Origin: Thraustochytrium sp. TN22
Taxonomy: Eukaryota; Sar; Bigyra; Thraustochytrida; Thraustochytriidae
DNA: 54,433 nucleotides
Assembly (NCBI GenBank): GCA_013306675.1
Contig: JABLUY010000248.1
Span: 1 to 54,433, forward strand
Reading direction: 5' to 3'
Part shown: positions 8,770 to 20,200 of the stretch, one piece after another
Numbering within the stretch: position 1 is the stretch's first letter
Layout of the letters: every line of letters begins with the position of its first letter
The notes under the pieces: model-generated
Seen by the model: the letters and a program-made list of their open reading frames with translations, nothing else
The model's database searches: none
Told to the model about the DNA's origin: nothing
Made by a program: the position numbers and the translations under genes

Positions 8770-11700
8770 ATGCAGGGGCGGCGCGCGGCCACCGGCGCGC
8801 GCGCCAGTGAGCGGCGGTCCGGCGCGCGTCGGCCGGCAGCGGCCGCGGCGAGGCCCGTTCGGCCTGAGCGCCTCGGGGCGGCCGCTCGGACGCAGACGAG
8901 GGCGGCGCACGTTCGAGAGGAGGAGGACGGCCCTGCGCATGAGGACGGTGGCCCCGAGCACGAAGACGCCGGCGAAGAGTGTGCTGACGTCGAATGGTGT
9001 CCGCCGCTCGTGGCGCGCCGGCGCATTTCCGCCGAGAGCGAGCGCTTCATAGCCGTCGCGGAGGACAAGGATATTGCCCTGACCGCGGCCGGGACCTCGA
9101 ACTCGCTGGGCAAGCTTCGCGGCCACCGCGAAAAGGTCACGGCGCTTGCCATTTACGGCGACGAAATGGTCTCGGCGGGCAGGGACGCGAAGGTGCGCGT
9201 ATGGAGCCTCACCAGCAAGAGGGAGCTCAGGCGCTTCGAGGCGCCGTCCAGATGGATCGAAGCGGTCGGGATGAACGCGGGGTGGGTGGCAGCCGCCACG
9301 CGCGACGCGGTCCAGCCCATCAAGATCTGGAATCGCCGGTCCAGTCGCAACCCCTTCGTGGCCGGCCGCGGCGTCGGAGACTCCGCCATCCCGCTCTGCC
9401 TTGTCATGGACGAGGACATCCTCGTGGTCGGCTACTCGGACGCCAGGGTAAGGATCTTCCGTTGCCAAGGCGGCGACCTCGTCCAGACGCTGAGCGGCCC
9501 CATCGCGTCCATGGTGACCTTCGTCGCGCTCGGCGCCGAGACGGTCTTTGCCCGCGGCACGGACGACGACGTGATCGCGACCTGGGCCCGCCCCCCTGGT
9601 GACGTCTCTGGCGCGGAGGCCGGGCGCGACGTCTTCAGCTTCCGCAGGACGCAGACGAATGCTTCGACGGATCGACTCTGGCGTCAAGGGACCCTGGCTC
9701 TGGCCGCGGACCTTGGCGACACCTGGGCTACGCGGCACCCGTTGCAGAGCGTGCCCGGGCCTGTGAGCGCGCTCAGGCGCTTGTCACGGCGCGTCTCGCA
9801 GCGGATCATGGGCTCGACTTCAGCGTCGGCTTCCGTGGCGCAGCGGGGGCTCGGCAACGTTTTGGAGGAACCAGAGGACAGAGCGCATGAGCACATGTCC
9901 CAGGACGCCGAGGCGTCTGCAACGCGCACGTCGCACGAGCGGGCGTCAAATCAACAAGCCGGGTCGTCAGCAACGCGCACGTCGCACGAGCGGGCGTCGA
10001 TCCGGTCCTCCTTGTCTCGAAGCCGGCGGACGTCTCAGGACGCGTCACGGAGTCTCGCAGAGCTTAGCAAAGGGACCTTCGCGAGGAATGATAGCATTTT
10101 CGCCGCCCCCGACCGGAAAGACCACAAGAGCATCGTGGTCTACTCCTCGCGCACGGGCGAGGAGCTGGCGCGGCTCAAGGGCCACACCGAAAAGGTGCTT
10201 GCGCTTGCCGTCTACGGCAGCGTGCTGGTGTCGGCCGGCAAAGACCGGACGGTACGAGTCTGGGACCTGGATAGCAAGTCGGAGCTCAGGTGCGTGGATT
10301 CGCCTTCCGAGTGGATCATGGCAGTCGGCATCAACGCGCGTTGGGTGACGCTCGTAACAAACCACATGCGTAAGCCCGTGATGATCTGGGCGCGCGGCAG
10401 CTGGGCCGAGCACGAGGCAAAGATCGAAGACAAGGTCGGCCACCCCTCGTGTCTCGCCATGAACGAGGACACCATCGTGGTCGGCTCTGAGGACGGCATC
10501 TCCCGGATCTTCTCGTGCTGCGATGGCGCTTTTATCGGCGCGCTGCGCGAGCGCGTCGAGGGCCGCGTGGATGGGCTGGCGCTGGCAACGGCCGAGGGCG
10601 CCTCCAAGGTCTTCGTCATGGGCCGTGACCGGCGGCGGGTCAAGACCTGGTCCGCCACGGCCGATGGCACGCGGTTCGAGCTGTGCGAGCCGGACGCCGG
10701 CCCCGAGGACCACGCCGAGGTCGAGAACCTCTGGGACAGCGGGCTGGTGGCGACCGCCATGATTGGCAAGGCCACCTGGGCCTTGAGGGACGCCCAGGGG
10801 TTCAACCCGGATGGCGTCGCGGCGCATGGCGTCTCGGGCGAGCCCGCCTTCCTCCGCGCGCCCGACGACTCGTTGAGCCCGGTCCAGGGGTCCCTGCTCG
10901 CCATCGGTGGCAATAGGGTCGCAGTCGCCGGCCTCGACGCCCTAATCCGCGTGTACGACCGATCCGAGGAGTCCTGCCCTTTGGTGACTCATCTGCTGGG
11001 CCACGGCACCGAGATCACCGCCATGAGTGCCTGCCGGGACCACCTCGTCTCTGCCAGTGCCGCTGACGGCGAAGTCAGGGTCTGGGACCTCATCGAAGGC
11101 ACGGAGGTGTTCTCCCGCGACCACCACGACGCAGGCCCGCTGTGGGTGGCTATCAACTCCTTTCGCTTCGTCACGGCCGGCCAGGATGGTATCGTGCTCT
11201 TCAGCCTCGACGGCGACTTCGAGCACGTCTGCGGCTATGACCCCGAGGTCTCGCTCACGAGTCTCGCAATGGCCGAGTCCATCTTCTGCGTTGGTTTCGA
11301 GGACGGCCGCGTCGGCGTCTACCGCTGCGACGACGGCCATCAGGTTTGCTACCTGTCTGCGGGCGGCAGCGAGGAGGCAGCCATCACCGCCCTCGCGGTC
11401 TGCGACGCCTACGTGCTCACCGGCGACGAGGGCGGCAACGTCCTTCTTTGGGACCGCGAGAGCGACATGGAAGTCGCAGACTGCCCGGTCTCGCTCGGCG
11501 GTCCCGAGCCCAGACAAGAGGGCAGCGCCGTGACCGCCTTCTGCGTGGGCCAGGCGCCAGACAGTGACGAGGAATTCTCCGGTATCGTCGCCACCATTCG
11601 CGGCGCCCCGGATCCTACCTTCCGCTCCTGGAATCTCGGCTCCAGCTTCACGCCCAAGATCTTCGATGCGGCCTGCAACTCCGTCACCTCGCTCGTAGAG

Positions 11701-11883
11701 ACCACGGTGGGCGACCAGACCTCCTTCATTTGTGCCACGGCTGCGGGCGAGGTCTTCTTCACGCTGCCCATCCCGTTGACCGACGCCGCCTCGCAGATAT
11801 CGCCCAAGACGGCGGCCCAGAACTCCTCCGATCCACGAAGCCGCAACAGCGGCAGTCACAGCGGCAAATTTCTGCCCTCTTGA
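8770..11883 (+). CDS. WD40-repeat protein, paralog of the downstream NACHT-WD40 protein
   Basis: A 1037-residue protein. The frame is open back to 7123, but the only nearby ATG is at 8770; upstream is the RPSA antisense strand and promoter. After an Arg/Ala-rich and acidic N-terminus come three WD40 blocks, at residues about 88-310, 433-690 and 701-1005. They contain clear blades such as KGHTEKVLALAVYGSVLVSA followed by KDRTVRVWDL, and the recurrent phrase CLAMNEDTIVVGSEDG–RIF–C. The same phrasing recurs in the gene at 14238 (CLAMDETRFIVGFDNGEARIF), so the two are paralogs. No NACHT or TIR part is present. A Ser/Arg-rich linker (about 380-432) includes an exact duplicated 29-base stretch encoding ATRTSHERAS. 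WD40 propellers are interaction platforms; no partner can be named. Confidence 0.88.
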   Translation: MQGRRAATGARASERRSGARRPAAAAARPVRPERLGAAARTQTRAAHVREEEDGPAHEDGGPEHEDAGEECADVEWCPPLVARRRISAESERFIAVAEDKDIALTAAGTSNSLGKLRGHREKVTALAIYGDEMVSAGRDAKVRVWSLTSKRELRRFEAPSRWIEAVGMNAGWVAAATRDAVQPIKIWNRRSSRNPFVAGRGVGDSAIPLCLVMDEDILVVGYSDARVRIFRCQGGDLVQTLSGPIASMVTFVALGAETVFARGTDDDVIATWARPPGDVSGAEAGRDVFSFRRTQTNASTDRLWRQGTLALAADLGDTWATRHPLQSVPGPVSALRRLSRRVSQRIMGSTSASASVAQRGLGNVLEEPEDRAHEHMSQDAEASATRTSHERASNQQAGSSATRTSHERASIRSSLSRSRRTSQDASRSLAELSKGTFARNDSIFAAPDRKDHKSIVVYSSRTGEELARLKGHTEKVLALAVYGSVLVSAGKDRTVRVWDLDSKSELRCVDSPSEWIMAVGINARWVTLVTNHMRKPVMIWARGSWAEHEAKIEDKVGHPSCLAMNEDTIVVGSEDGISRIFSCCDGAFIGALRERVEGRVDGLALATAEGASKVFVMGRDRRRVKTWSATADGTRFELCEPDAGPEDHAEVENLWDSGLVATAMIGKATWALRDAQGFNPDGVAAHGVSGEPAFLRAPDDSLSPVQGSLLAIGGNRVAVAGLDALIRVYDRSEESCPLVTHLLGHGTEITAMSACRDHLVSASAADGEVRVWDLIEGTEVFSRDHHDAGPLWVAINSFRFVTAGQDGIVLFSLDGDFEHVCGYDPEVSLTSLAMAESIFCVGFEDGRVGVYRCDDGHQVCYLSAGGSEEAAITALAVCDAYVLTGDEGGNVLLWDRESDMEVADCPVSLGGPEPRQEGSAVTAFCVGQAPDSDEEFSGIVATIRGAPDPTFRSWNLGSSFTPKIFDAACNSVTSLVETTVGDQTSFICATAAGEVFFTLPIPLTDAASQISPKTAAQNSSDPRSRNSGSHSGKFLPS
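9919..9998 (+). repeat. 29-bp direct repeat inside the WD40 gene linker
   Basis: The string gcaacgcgcacgtcgcacga followed by gcgggcgtc occurs at 9919-9947 and again at 9970-9998, exactly 51 bases apart, so the reading frame is kept. It encodes ATRTSHERAS twice in the disordered linker between WD40 blocks. Perfect identity points to a recent duplication. Confidence 0.92.
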
Positions 11884-14237
11884 ATCCTATTGGCGTCGCC
11901 ATGTGTAAATAACTAGAGTGCCAGCAAGACTTCGTAAAGCCTTCTGTTCTTCGTCGATCGAACAAGCAGCAGTGACGGCAGCTGCTGCTGCCGCTGACCC
12001 GCCATGGCCGCTGGTAAGTACCACCGTGACCATGAACTCGGATGAGAGAGTCACGAATACAGTAACAACTAACACCACTGCCTGCCAGTGCCGCTGCTGC
12101 CGCAACCGCGACGGCGACGCAGCGTCCTCTGGCCCGGCTCGACGGAGCGAATCACCGTGGATTGGTACCCCTCTTCCCGCGCTGGCTGCGGCTGCTGCAG
12201 CCTCACATCGCTCGGCTCCGCTCGGCTCGGCTACAACGCCGCGCCCGCGCGTTGCGCTTCCCGGCGGACCCGACCGCAGCGCTCCGAGTGGACGCGACGC
12301 GGCGACTCTCACTGTCAGGGCCTGTCAGGCTGGGATGGCCGGGGCCGTCACGGCCCGGCATCATGCAAGCGCGCCAGCGGCCGGTCAAGTCCGGTTCGGG
12401 CCAGGCGCCGCAGCAGCGCAGCATGGGAGAGCGCAGGATGGGCGAGGGGGATAGCCATGCCAGGCCATGCCAGGTGCAGTGAACCGTTCTCCGGCCCGGG
12501 AGAACGCGCGGCTGGCGCGCGGCGCGCCGCGGCGCGCCCAGTGCCGCCCTGGCAGCCGGCAGCCTCTGCGTCAGGCTCTGGCAGCCCCTGGCTCAGCTGC
12601 CTGGCAGGCTGGCGCGGCTGGCGCGGCTGGCGCGGCTGGCGCGGCTGGCGCGGCTGGCGCGGCCGGCTGGCACGCCAGGCCGGACGGCGGGGGGGGGCAC
12701 GCTGGGCAGTCCGGGCACGCTGCCCGGAGGCGCCCGGACTCCGCCGTGGCAGCTCAGCTCGGCGAGCTGGTCCGGAGATAGGCAGTGGGCAAGGGCAGGC
12801 AGCTGATTGATGTGAGCAACCCTTGCTCTGTACGATTGTACGGTGCCGAGCTGCGCCGTCTGTGGCACTGTGCCCGTGGACCGTCCGCGTGCGCATCATG
12901 CGCGCGCGCCTGCCAGCTCGCCTCCGGACTCTGGAGCGGCGAGCAGCGGCGAGCCCTGCGAGGCCGGCTGGGACAGGACGGACGGCGGCGCGCGCCGCCG
13001 CGGCGCGCGCCGCGGCACGCGCTGGCCGCGGAGGCCGATCGGCATGCGCGTTGCAGGGCAGGGAGAGCGGCAGCCTGAGGCGCCGCGGTCGCGGGCTGCG
13101 GCCGGCCGCGGCTGGCCAGGCGGCGCGCGGCACTTGAAAGCCGAGGCGCGCGACGGCCCTACAGTGGCGATGGCCCCTCCCCCGCAGCAGGCGCCGTAGC
13201 GGTCAACGGCCGCCGCTGTGGCCGTCCGGCGCGCGGTCCGCGCGTCCACAGCCGGCGTGCTCCGACGCGGGTCAGGTCCCGCCGTCCACCACGCAGCGGC
13301 TCACTGGCAGTCTGTGGCAGAATGCGCGCGCGCGCGCGGTCGAGCGCAGCGCCAGCCAGCTCCGGGCCCAGCGTGCCGAGCCGACTCGAGTCGGGTTGAG
13401 AGCGCTGCACCTGATCCAGGCCGACGCTCGCTCCAGTGCGGCTGCACGTGCAAGCTGAAGGTGCACGTCGCAGCACGTGGGGCCAGGCGCGCTTTCGCGG
13501 CAGCTCCTCTTAGCAACCCATGTTGCACGGGCGGCCGGGTGGCGGCCAGCGGCGCCGCTCGTTTGCTTGCTCCCTCGCTCGCGGCCATGTCTACGTTTTT
13601 TGGGTTGTTGATCGTGAGCACTGTGGGGCCGCGTTCCGCAAACTTGCATAGCTTCACTGGCTGCCGCCGAGTCACGGTTGCAACTTGCAGCAATGACAGC
13701 GTCTCACGAGACGCTGCCGCGCGGCGCCTGCGACTGCTTACCCCGACGGCAGCTGGCAGAGCAGGCTCCACGCGCGCGCTGGGCGCGCTGGGCGCGCTGG
13801 ACACGGCCGTCGCACGGAGGGAGGTTGCTCGGTCGGTAGCTCGCTAGCAGCGCGGGCCGCTGATGAGTGGTGGCTGGTGCGAAGTGGCGAGACGAATGGC
13901 GGCAATGGCCCAGCCAGCTGCAGCCTGCAGCGGCGACTCGGAGCCTGGTAGGCCCGTCCCGTTCTCCAAGCGACGCGGCCCGACTCCCAGCTTCAGGGAC
14001 AAAACCGAGCAGCCTGTGGCGAGGGCGCCGCGTCTTCGCAGACGCCTCACAGTCAGCAGTGGCGGGAGGGCCGCCTTGGCAGTGGCCGCGAGCGCAGATC
14101 GCGGGAAGCGTCGGCGCGCGCGCGAAAACTTGACGCACCAAAACCGATTCGGGGCGCCCGAGTAGCTCGAGCCCAGCTGGGCCTGGCTGGCACAGGCGGG
14201 CGGGAGGCCCCGGCGGGGGGGGCACGCATTGGCCGCC
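11884..14237. other. 2.35-kb gene-free stretch between the two WD40 paralogs
   Basis: No supported gene. Open frames of 100-312 codons occur on both strands but are overlapping, Arg/Ala/Pro-rich and without any domain. The left 200 bases are less GC-rich and probably hold the 3' end of the WD40 gene. There is a 9-base tandem repeat near 12609-12663 and CG dinucleotide runs near 13322-13340. The right end carries the promoter and leader of the NACHT-WD40 gene, which starts in a strong Kozak context (gccgccATGG). This is the longest intergenic gap of the window apart from the right edge. Confidence 0.6.
12609..12665. repeat. 9-bp tandem repeat (ctggcgcgg)n
   Basis: About six head-to-tail copies of ctggcgcgg, in the gene-free stretch. 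Because the unit is a multiple of three, it makes artificial GWRGWRG-like open frames on both strands, which should not be taken as genes. Confidence 0.9.
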
Positions 14238-17200
14238 ATGGAGGAGGAGACTGCACTGGTCGTGGCGGCGGCGCAGGGCTGCGAGGCGCAGCAACGGGAG
14301 GTGGAGCAGGCCCTGGAGGCCAGTGGCGTGCGCGTGGTGAGAGATCCTCTGGAGGCAAGCGCCGTGGACAGGGTCGTGGTGTGCGCGAGCAGGCCGCTCC
14401 AGGCAGAGGTCCTCGACGAGGGAAGCCTGGCCGCGCAGGCGATCCGGGAGGCGAGTGAGAACGGCAACCTCAGCGCGGTCGTGGTGGACCCCGAGATGCC
14501 GCGCGAGACGACGCACTGGGCAGGCGCGATGCTGCTCGTAGGACAGCTGAACAACCTTGTATGGATGTCCGACGCCAGCGACGGCGCCACGGCCAAGGGC
14601 GACGACGAGACGGGCCACTCCCGGTCTGGCCGCACACGCCACGGCGAAAGAGCTGCGCGCGACCTCGTCGCTGCGCCACGCGACACGCGCAGCTGGGAGG
14701 AGATGCTTGAGGAGAAGAACGGAACCGAGCTGCGCGACAGTCTCCTGAGCGCCATCACTACCTGGGCGTCTTCCTCCGCCTTAGACCCCGTGTCCGGCAA
14801 GGTGGTCCTCCACCTCACAGGTCGGCCCGGCGTCGGGCTCTCGACCGTCATGGCCATGCTTGCGACGGGCCAGACGCTCCGCGACAACGGCGAAGCAGAG
14901 TGGCCTCCCGTGGCGGCCAAACACTTCTTCCACAGCCTGGCGCGGGGCCGCGACGCTCGCTCGGCGCTGCTCTCCCTTGCGGATCAGCTGAGAATCGCCA
15001 ATGCCGCCTTCGCAGAGGCGCTCCGTTTGCCGACTGTGGCGGAGGCGCAGGGCATTGGCGTAAGGGAGCTCTTTGACCTCGTCATCGCGACACCCGCAGA
15101 AGTGACAAGTCCACAGGACGACAACGTCTCGCTCGTGGTGATCGACGCGCTCCACGAGGTCGCGGACCAGGAGCAGCGCAGCGAGCTGTGGAGCGCGCTC
15201 ATGGCCTGGGCCAGCGAAGCGCACAAAGGGGCGCACCGCCCGTGGCTTCGTTTTGTGGTCTCCGGGCGCACCGACGACGAATGGATTGTCTCAGATTCTC
15301 AGAACGCTCGCCCCATCAAGGTGGATGACTTCAACTTATTCTTGGTGGACGATATGCGCGACTATCTCCAGCAAGGCCTCGAGGACGTGGTTGAGCCCGA
15401 CGGTCTTGAGGCCGTGCGCGAAGAGATGCTCAACGCGTATGTCCCCGGCGGCAGGTTTGCGGGTCGCTTCGACCATCTCATCTGCGTTGTGGGCCTCCTT
15501 AAAGCCGCAAAGCGGCGTACAGGAACCTTGTTGGACACCGATGTGGCCATGGGCGCCCTGACCACCTTCCTCCGGAACCTTTACGCGCACGTTTTCGAAA
15601 ACGTCTGGCTCGCGCTCGGTGACACGGATTTCACCGCTTACAACAGGTTTGTAGGGTGCCTACTGGCGGCCGAGGACGCACTCCCCGTGGAGCTCCTCGC
15701 CGATGCGGCCGGCGTGAGCTCGGAAAACGTGCGCGAAGCCATCCAAGCCTCAACAAAGCTGCTGCACCTCTGCAGAAGCGACGACACCGTCACATTGCGC
15801 AGCGCAGAGGCGCGGGCATGGCTGCTGACGAGTGGCTATTCCAGGGCGAGCGGCGCCAATGGGACCGGCGTCTCGCGCGGGCCGGCGGACCTCGGCCCTG
15901 GCCACGAAGCCATCAGCGGGTGGACAACAAGCGACGATCAGACCGAGTACGCCCTTTTCCACACGTTTCACCACCTCGCCAAGGCCCACGACGTCAGCAC
16001 GATCAAGTCGCTTCTGAGCAACTTCGACTGGCTCGCCGCACGCGCTCAAACCGCCGGTTCCGCGGCGCTCGCGCAAACGCTTCTCGATGCCGCGACCGTG
16101 CCGGAGTTTATCCTGGCACGCGCCAACGGGGAGCTAGGCCGCGAGGCCGAGCTGACGCTGCTCGCCCTTCAGCACAGCCTCGAGGCGCTTTGTCTGGACC
16201 CCATGGAACTCGCCGGACAGCTCCTCGCGCGGCTTCCGCACGAGCTGCCGCTCGCGCAGAGCGCGCGGACCTTCTCTGAACGGAGCTGGCTGCGCCCGCT
16301 GCGCCCATCCATGGAACCTGTCCCTAGCCTGATATCGTCGGCTCGCCCCCAGACCCAATCGGAGCCTCCCGCGCTGGTGGACGCGCCCGCCCGCCAAGTC
16401 TACCGCCGCTCCGAGCCTCGCACCCAGGGCGAGCCCGGCAGGACCTCACAGGCAGGAGTCACTCTCAGGTCGGTGCGCAGCAGCATCATGCGGACCTTCG
16501 GACCCAGGGCGGCCAGCGCCTCCAGGTCCTCCACTCCGGACCAGGATGGCACGCTTACGCTTGGCGGCATTGTGGCCATGAACGACCACGTCTTCGCCAT
16601 GCCTGCTGGTGGCAACCGCGGAGACGTCGCGGTCATCTCCCTTCACAGTCGCGAGGAGGTTCGACGCCTGCCCGCCGCAACGGAGACTGGCGCGCACGTC
16701 ACCGCGCTGGCCATGGATGGGCGCATTTTGGCCGTGGGCGCCGCTGACGGCGCCGTTCAAGTCTGCGACACAGAAACCGGCCGGCAGCTACACGTGTTCG
16801 TGGAGCACAGCCATGCCGTGCGTGCCCTGGTTCTGCGGGGTCAGTGGCTCGCCGTCATTTTTGAGAGCGAGTCTCTGGTCTCTCTGAGGGACCTGCACGC
16901 GGAGCCTGACGGCCCCTCTCCGAACGAGATCACGATTCGCCTGGGGCGCTACCTTCCGAGTTGTCTCGTCATGTGCGCCAGCGGCCTCGCCGTGGCAACC
17001 GAGGCCGGCAAGGTGCACGTCTATGAGTTGCCGAACACCCGTCTCCTTTTTACGGAGGGCGAGCCGAGCTCGGACAGATTTCAGTGCATCACCGCCATGG
17101 CTGCGCACGGCGACCTGCTGGCCCTGGGTGCCGAGTCGGGCCCCATTGTTCTCTGGAACCTGAGCACGCGCCAGAAGCTCGCCGATTTGGCCGGCCATAG

Positions 17201-20200
17201 CGACTCTGTGCAGACCCTTTTGCTCAACAGCAGGATGCTCATCTCCGGGAGCGAGGGCAGGCTGGACGAAGCGCCACTCCGAACCTGGTCTGTGTCCACC
17301 GGCTCCCCCATCGACACTCTCGCGGTCCCTGGCGGTGTCACCAGCCTCGCCAGCGACGGGACCACACTGATCTACGGCACCCGAACTGGCGACGTATGTT
17401 TCGTGCAGGTCGATGGGCTCCGGGAGCTGCCAAGCATGGTCCTTGGGAGTGGAGACCGGGACCTCGAAGACGAGGCGCCCGACGTTGCAGATGAGGCGCC
17501 CGACGAAGAACAGGCGCATGACGACGAAGAAGATCTACGAGCGCAAGAGCGTCGTCTCGCGGAGGACGCGCAGGACGAAGAGGCGTCATTCTGCTACGAG
17601 CTCAATCTCGAAGAAGCGGCACACCTCCGCGCCGAGACTGGAGGAGCGGTCACGTGGGATCACCTGTTCACAGGCGCTGCTTCTGCCGATGGAAAGCTTC
17701 ACAACGAGGATATCATCCAGACCGCAACTACTGCGCAAGTGCAGGAGCGGGAGCAAGAGCTGCTGCAGGAAGATGCAGAGGAGGACACGGAGGGTGACCT
17801 TCAAGGCGAGGACCAGATTTTGGAGGTGGCGGTGGAGAGTGAGGGCGCCCCTCTGGTTGCCATTGGCAGCGACTTCATCGCCTACGCGGGCGAGGACAAC
17901 CGCATTACGGTCACACACAGGAGCACGGACGTCCAGCTCCCTCCTCTAGAGGGGGAGCACGCCGACCGAATCAACTTTCTCGAGCTGTGTGGCAGCTACC
18001 TCGTCTCGGCAGACATGGACAGCACCATTTGTGTGTGGATGCTTGACTCCGACATCGGCAGGCTCGTGGCCTCTTTCGACAAAACCCGTCACGGGAGCAA
18101 GATCGAGAGCATTGCGGTCCGGCAGCATTCAAGCTCAGGCATCGTGCTGATTACCGTCGGCATCGGCCACTTCGCCAAGGTGACGTGGCTGGGCCCGGAC
18201 GGCGAGACGAGCAGACATTGCCTGGAATTCAAACTCGCGGACAGACCGACCTGCTGCGCCATGGGGAAGGACTGCGTCGTGTTTGGCTTCCGGAACTGTG
18301 CCGTCCTGTACGACCTCACCAAAAGGGATCCTGCCAGGCATCCCAAGACTCTGGACACTGGGAAGGCCGCAGCCACGGCCGTTGCTGTGCACAAGGGGGA
18401 GGTTGTCGTGGCTACCCACGGTGGTGCCCTGCGCACGTACAAGAGGACGTCGTCTCGAATGGTGCCAAGGGCCGACGGCGTGAGCGGCAATGTCGTGGCG
18501 CTGTGGCGCACTCGGGACCTGATCGCCGCCGCCACGACCGGCGGTCAAGTCGTCACATTTAAGCTCCTCACGAACAACGCTTGGGCTCATCAGCGTACCT
18601 CTCTGGTACCTTCCGCGGTGGGGGGTATCGTGTCCATGGCCGTCGACGCGGACGAGGAGCTCATCCTTTGCGGCACTCGTACCAACCACGTGGTGACCTT
18701 TTTCACCGCGTTCACGCCATCGCCGCCATCCACATCGTCGACGCTGCCATCGTCAACGCCGTCGCCACCGACCTCTTCGCCCCCTTCGTTGGGGCCGTCA
18801 CCGCCGTCGCTGCCGCCGCCTTTGTCGCAGCAGCCACCGCCGCTGCCGCCGCTGCCGCCGCACGCGACCAACGTGCAGCAGCGTTCGACGTCCACCTCCA
18901 AACGGCGACCTTCGCTGCGCTTCAGCGAGGTGCAGACTCAGCTCGACGCCGGGCCGGTGAAGGGCAGTCAAATTGCGCGCAGCGCAAACGCCATCGCGGT
19001 CGCAGGCAGCACGGGCGGCAAGAATCATGTCATTTACGTGCTCTCCCTTCTGAGTGGCGAGCTGCTTCCTCCACTCGCAGGGCATACCAAGGTGGTCACT
19101 GACCTTGCGATGCACGGGGACTACGTCGTCTCTGGCAGCCTGGACTGCAGCGTGCGCGTGTGGGACCTCAGGGAGGCGGCATTATCGAGGCCCAGCCCAG
19201 GCTGGCACTTCAGCTTCGAAGTGCCCAAAGGCAGCATCATCAAATGTGTCGGGCTAAACTCAAACCTGGTTGCCTGCGCAACGTGGAACCAGAAGGAGAG
19301 GCGCGGCACCGTGTACAGCTGGCGTCTCGACTCTTCGGCGCCCCACGCAGAGCAGGACTGCAAGGCAAACCCTTTGTGCATGGCCATGGACGAGGACGCC
19401 ATCGTTGTCGGCTACGAGGACAATAGCGCACGTGTCTTCCATTGCGAAACTGGCGAGCAGGTGATCAAGCTCGACGGCTTCCACGAGTCTCACGTGACGG
19501 CAGTCGCGCTCTGCCACAACCACGTGCTCACCGGCTGCCACCAAGGCTACACGTTTGCGTGGCCGCTCACCCGAACTCATGAGGGAACGCTCGAGGTCGA
19601 ATGCCCGGATCGCCTTGTGCCACGACTGGAGGACCCGATTGGTGCGCTGTGGACGGACGGCAACCAGGTGGTCGTGGCCAGCGCAGGCCAGCGAGACACG
19701 ACGATCCGCACTTGGTCGCTGTCCGAGTCCGCAAACGTGGCCATGCCCGTGCGCAAGGTCGCCTCCGTCAATGCCATCGTCACGGACGACATCGGTGACC
19801 TCATCTGCACCACGGCAGACGGCGCCGTTGTCTACGTTCCGTCTGACCGCGACTTTGCGCACAAACCGCAGATGCTGCGAAGGCACCCCAGCGGTATCTT
19901 CCACGATCTCAAACAGAGGTTCGCGCCTCGTTCCCGGACGACTGCTTCCGAGATCGACACCACTCATCAGCTCGACGTCGACGTCGACCGCGAGGAGGAC
20001 GAGAACAAGCATGAAAAGTGGGAGATGCCCGACGCGATCCACGTTCACGACCTGGATTCGGCGCTCGTCGACAGCGACGACGAGCGCGCACACGACGCCG
20101 CCGAGGACCTCGCAGCGTCCAAGCACGATCTGGACGAGGCCAAGGACCCGGCAAATGCAGCAGTGGGGCCGCTGGCTGACATCCTCCGCCCTGGGCCGAA

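Noticed and set aside
12088-13133. Overlapping plus and minus frames of 240-261 codons in the long intergenic gap
   Set aside because: Both are Arg/Ala/Pro-rich, include a 9-base tandem repeat open in every frame, and show no conserved motif.
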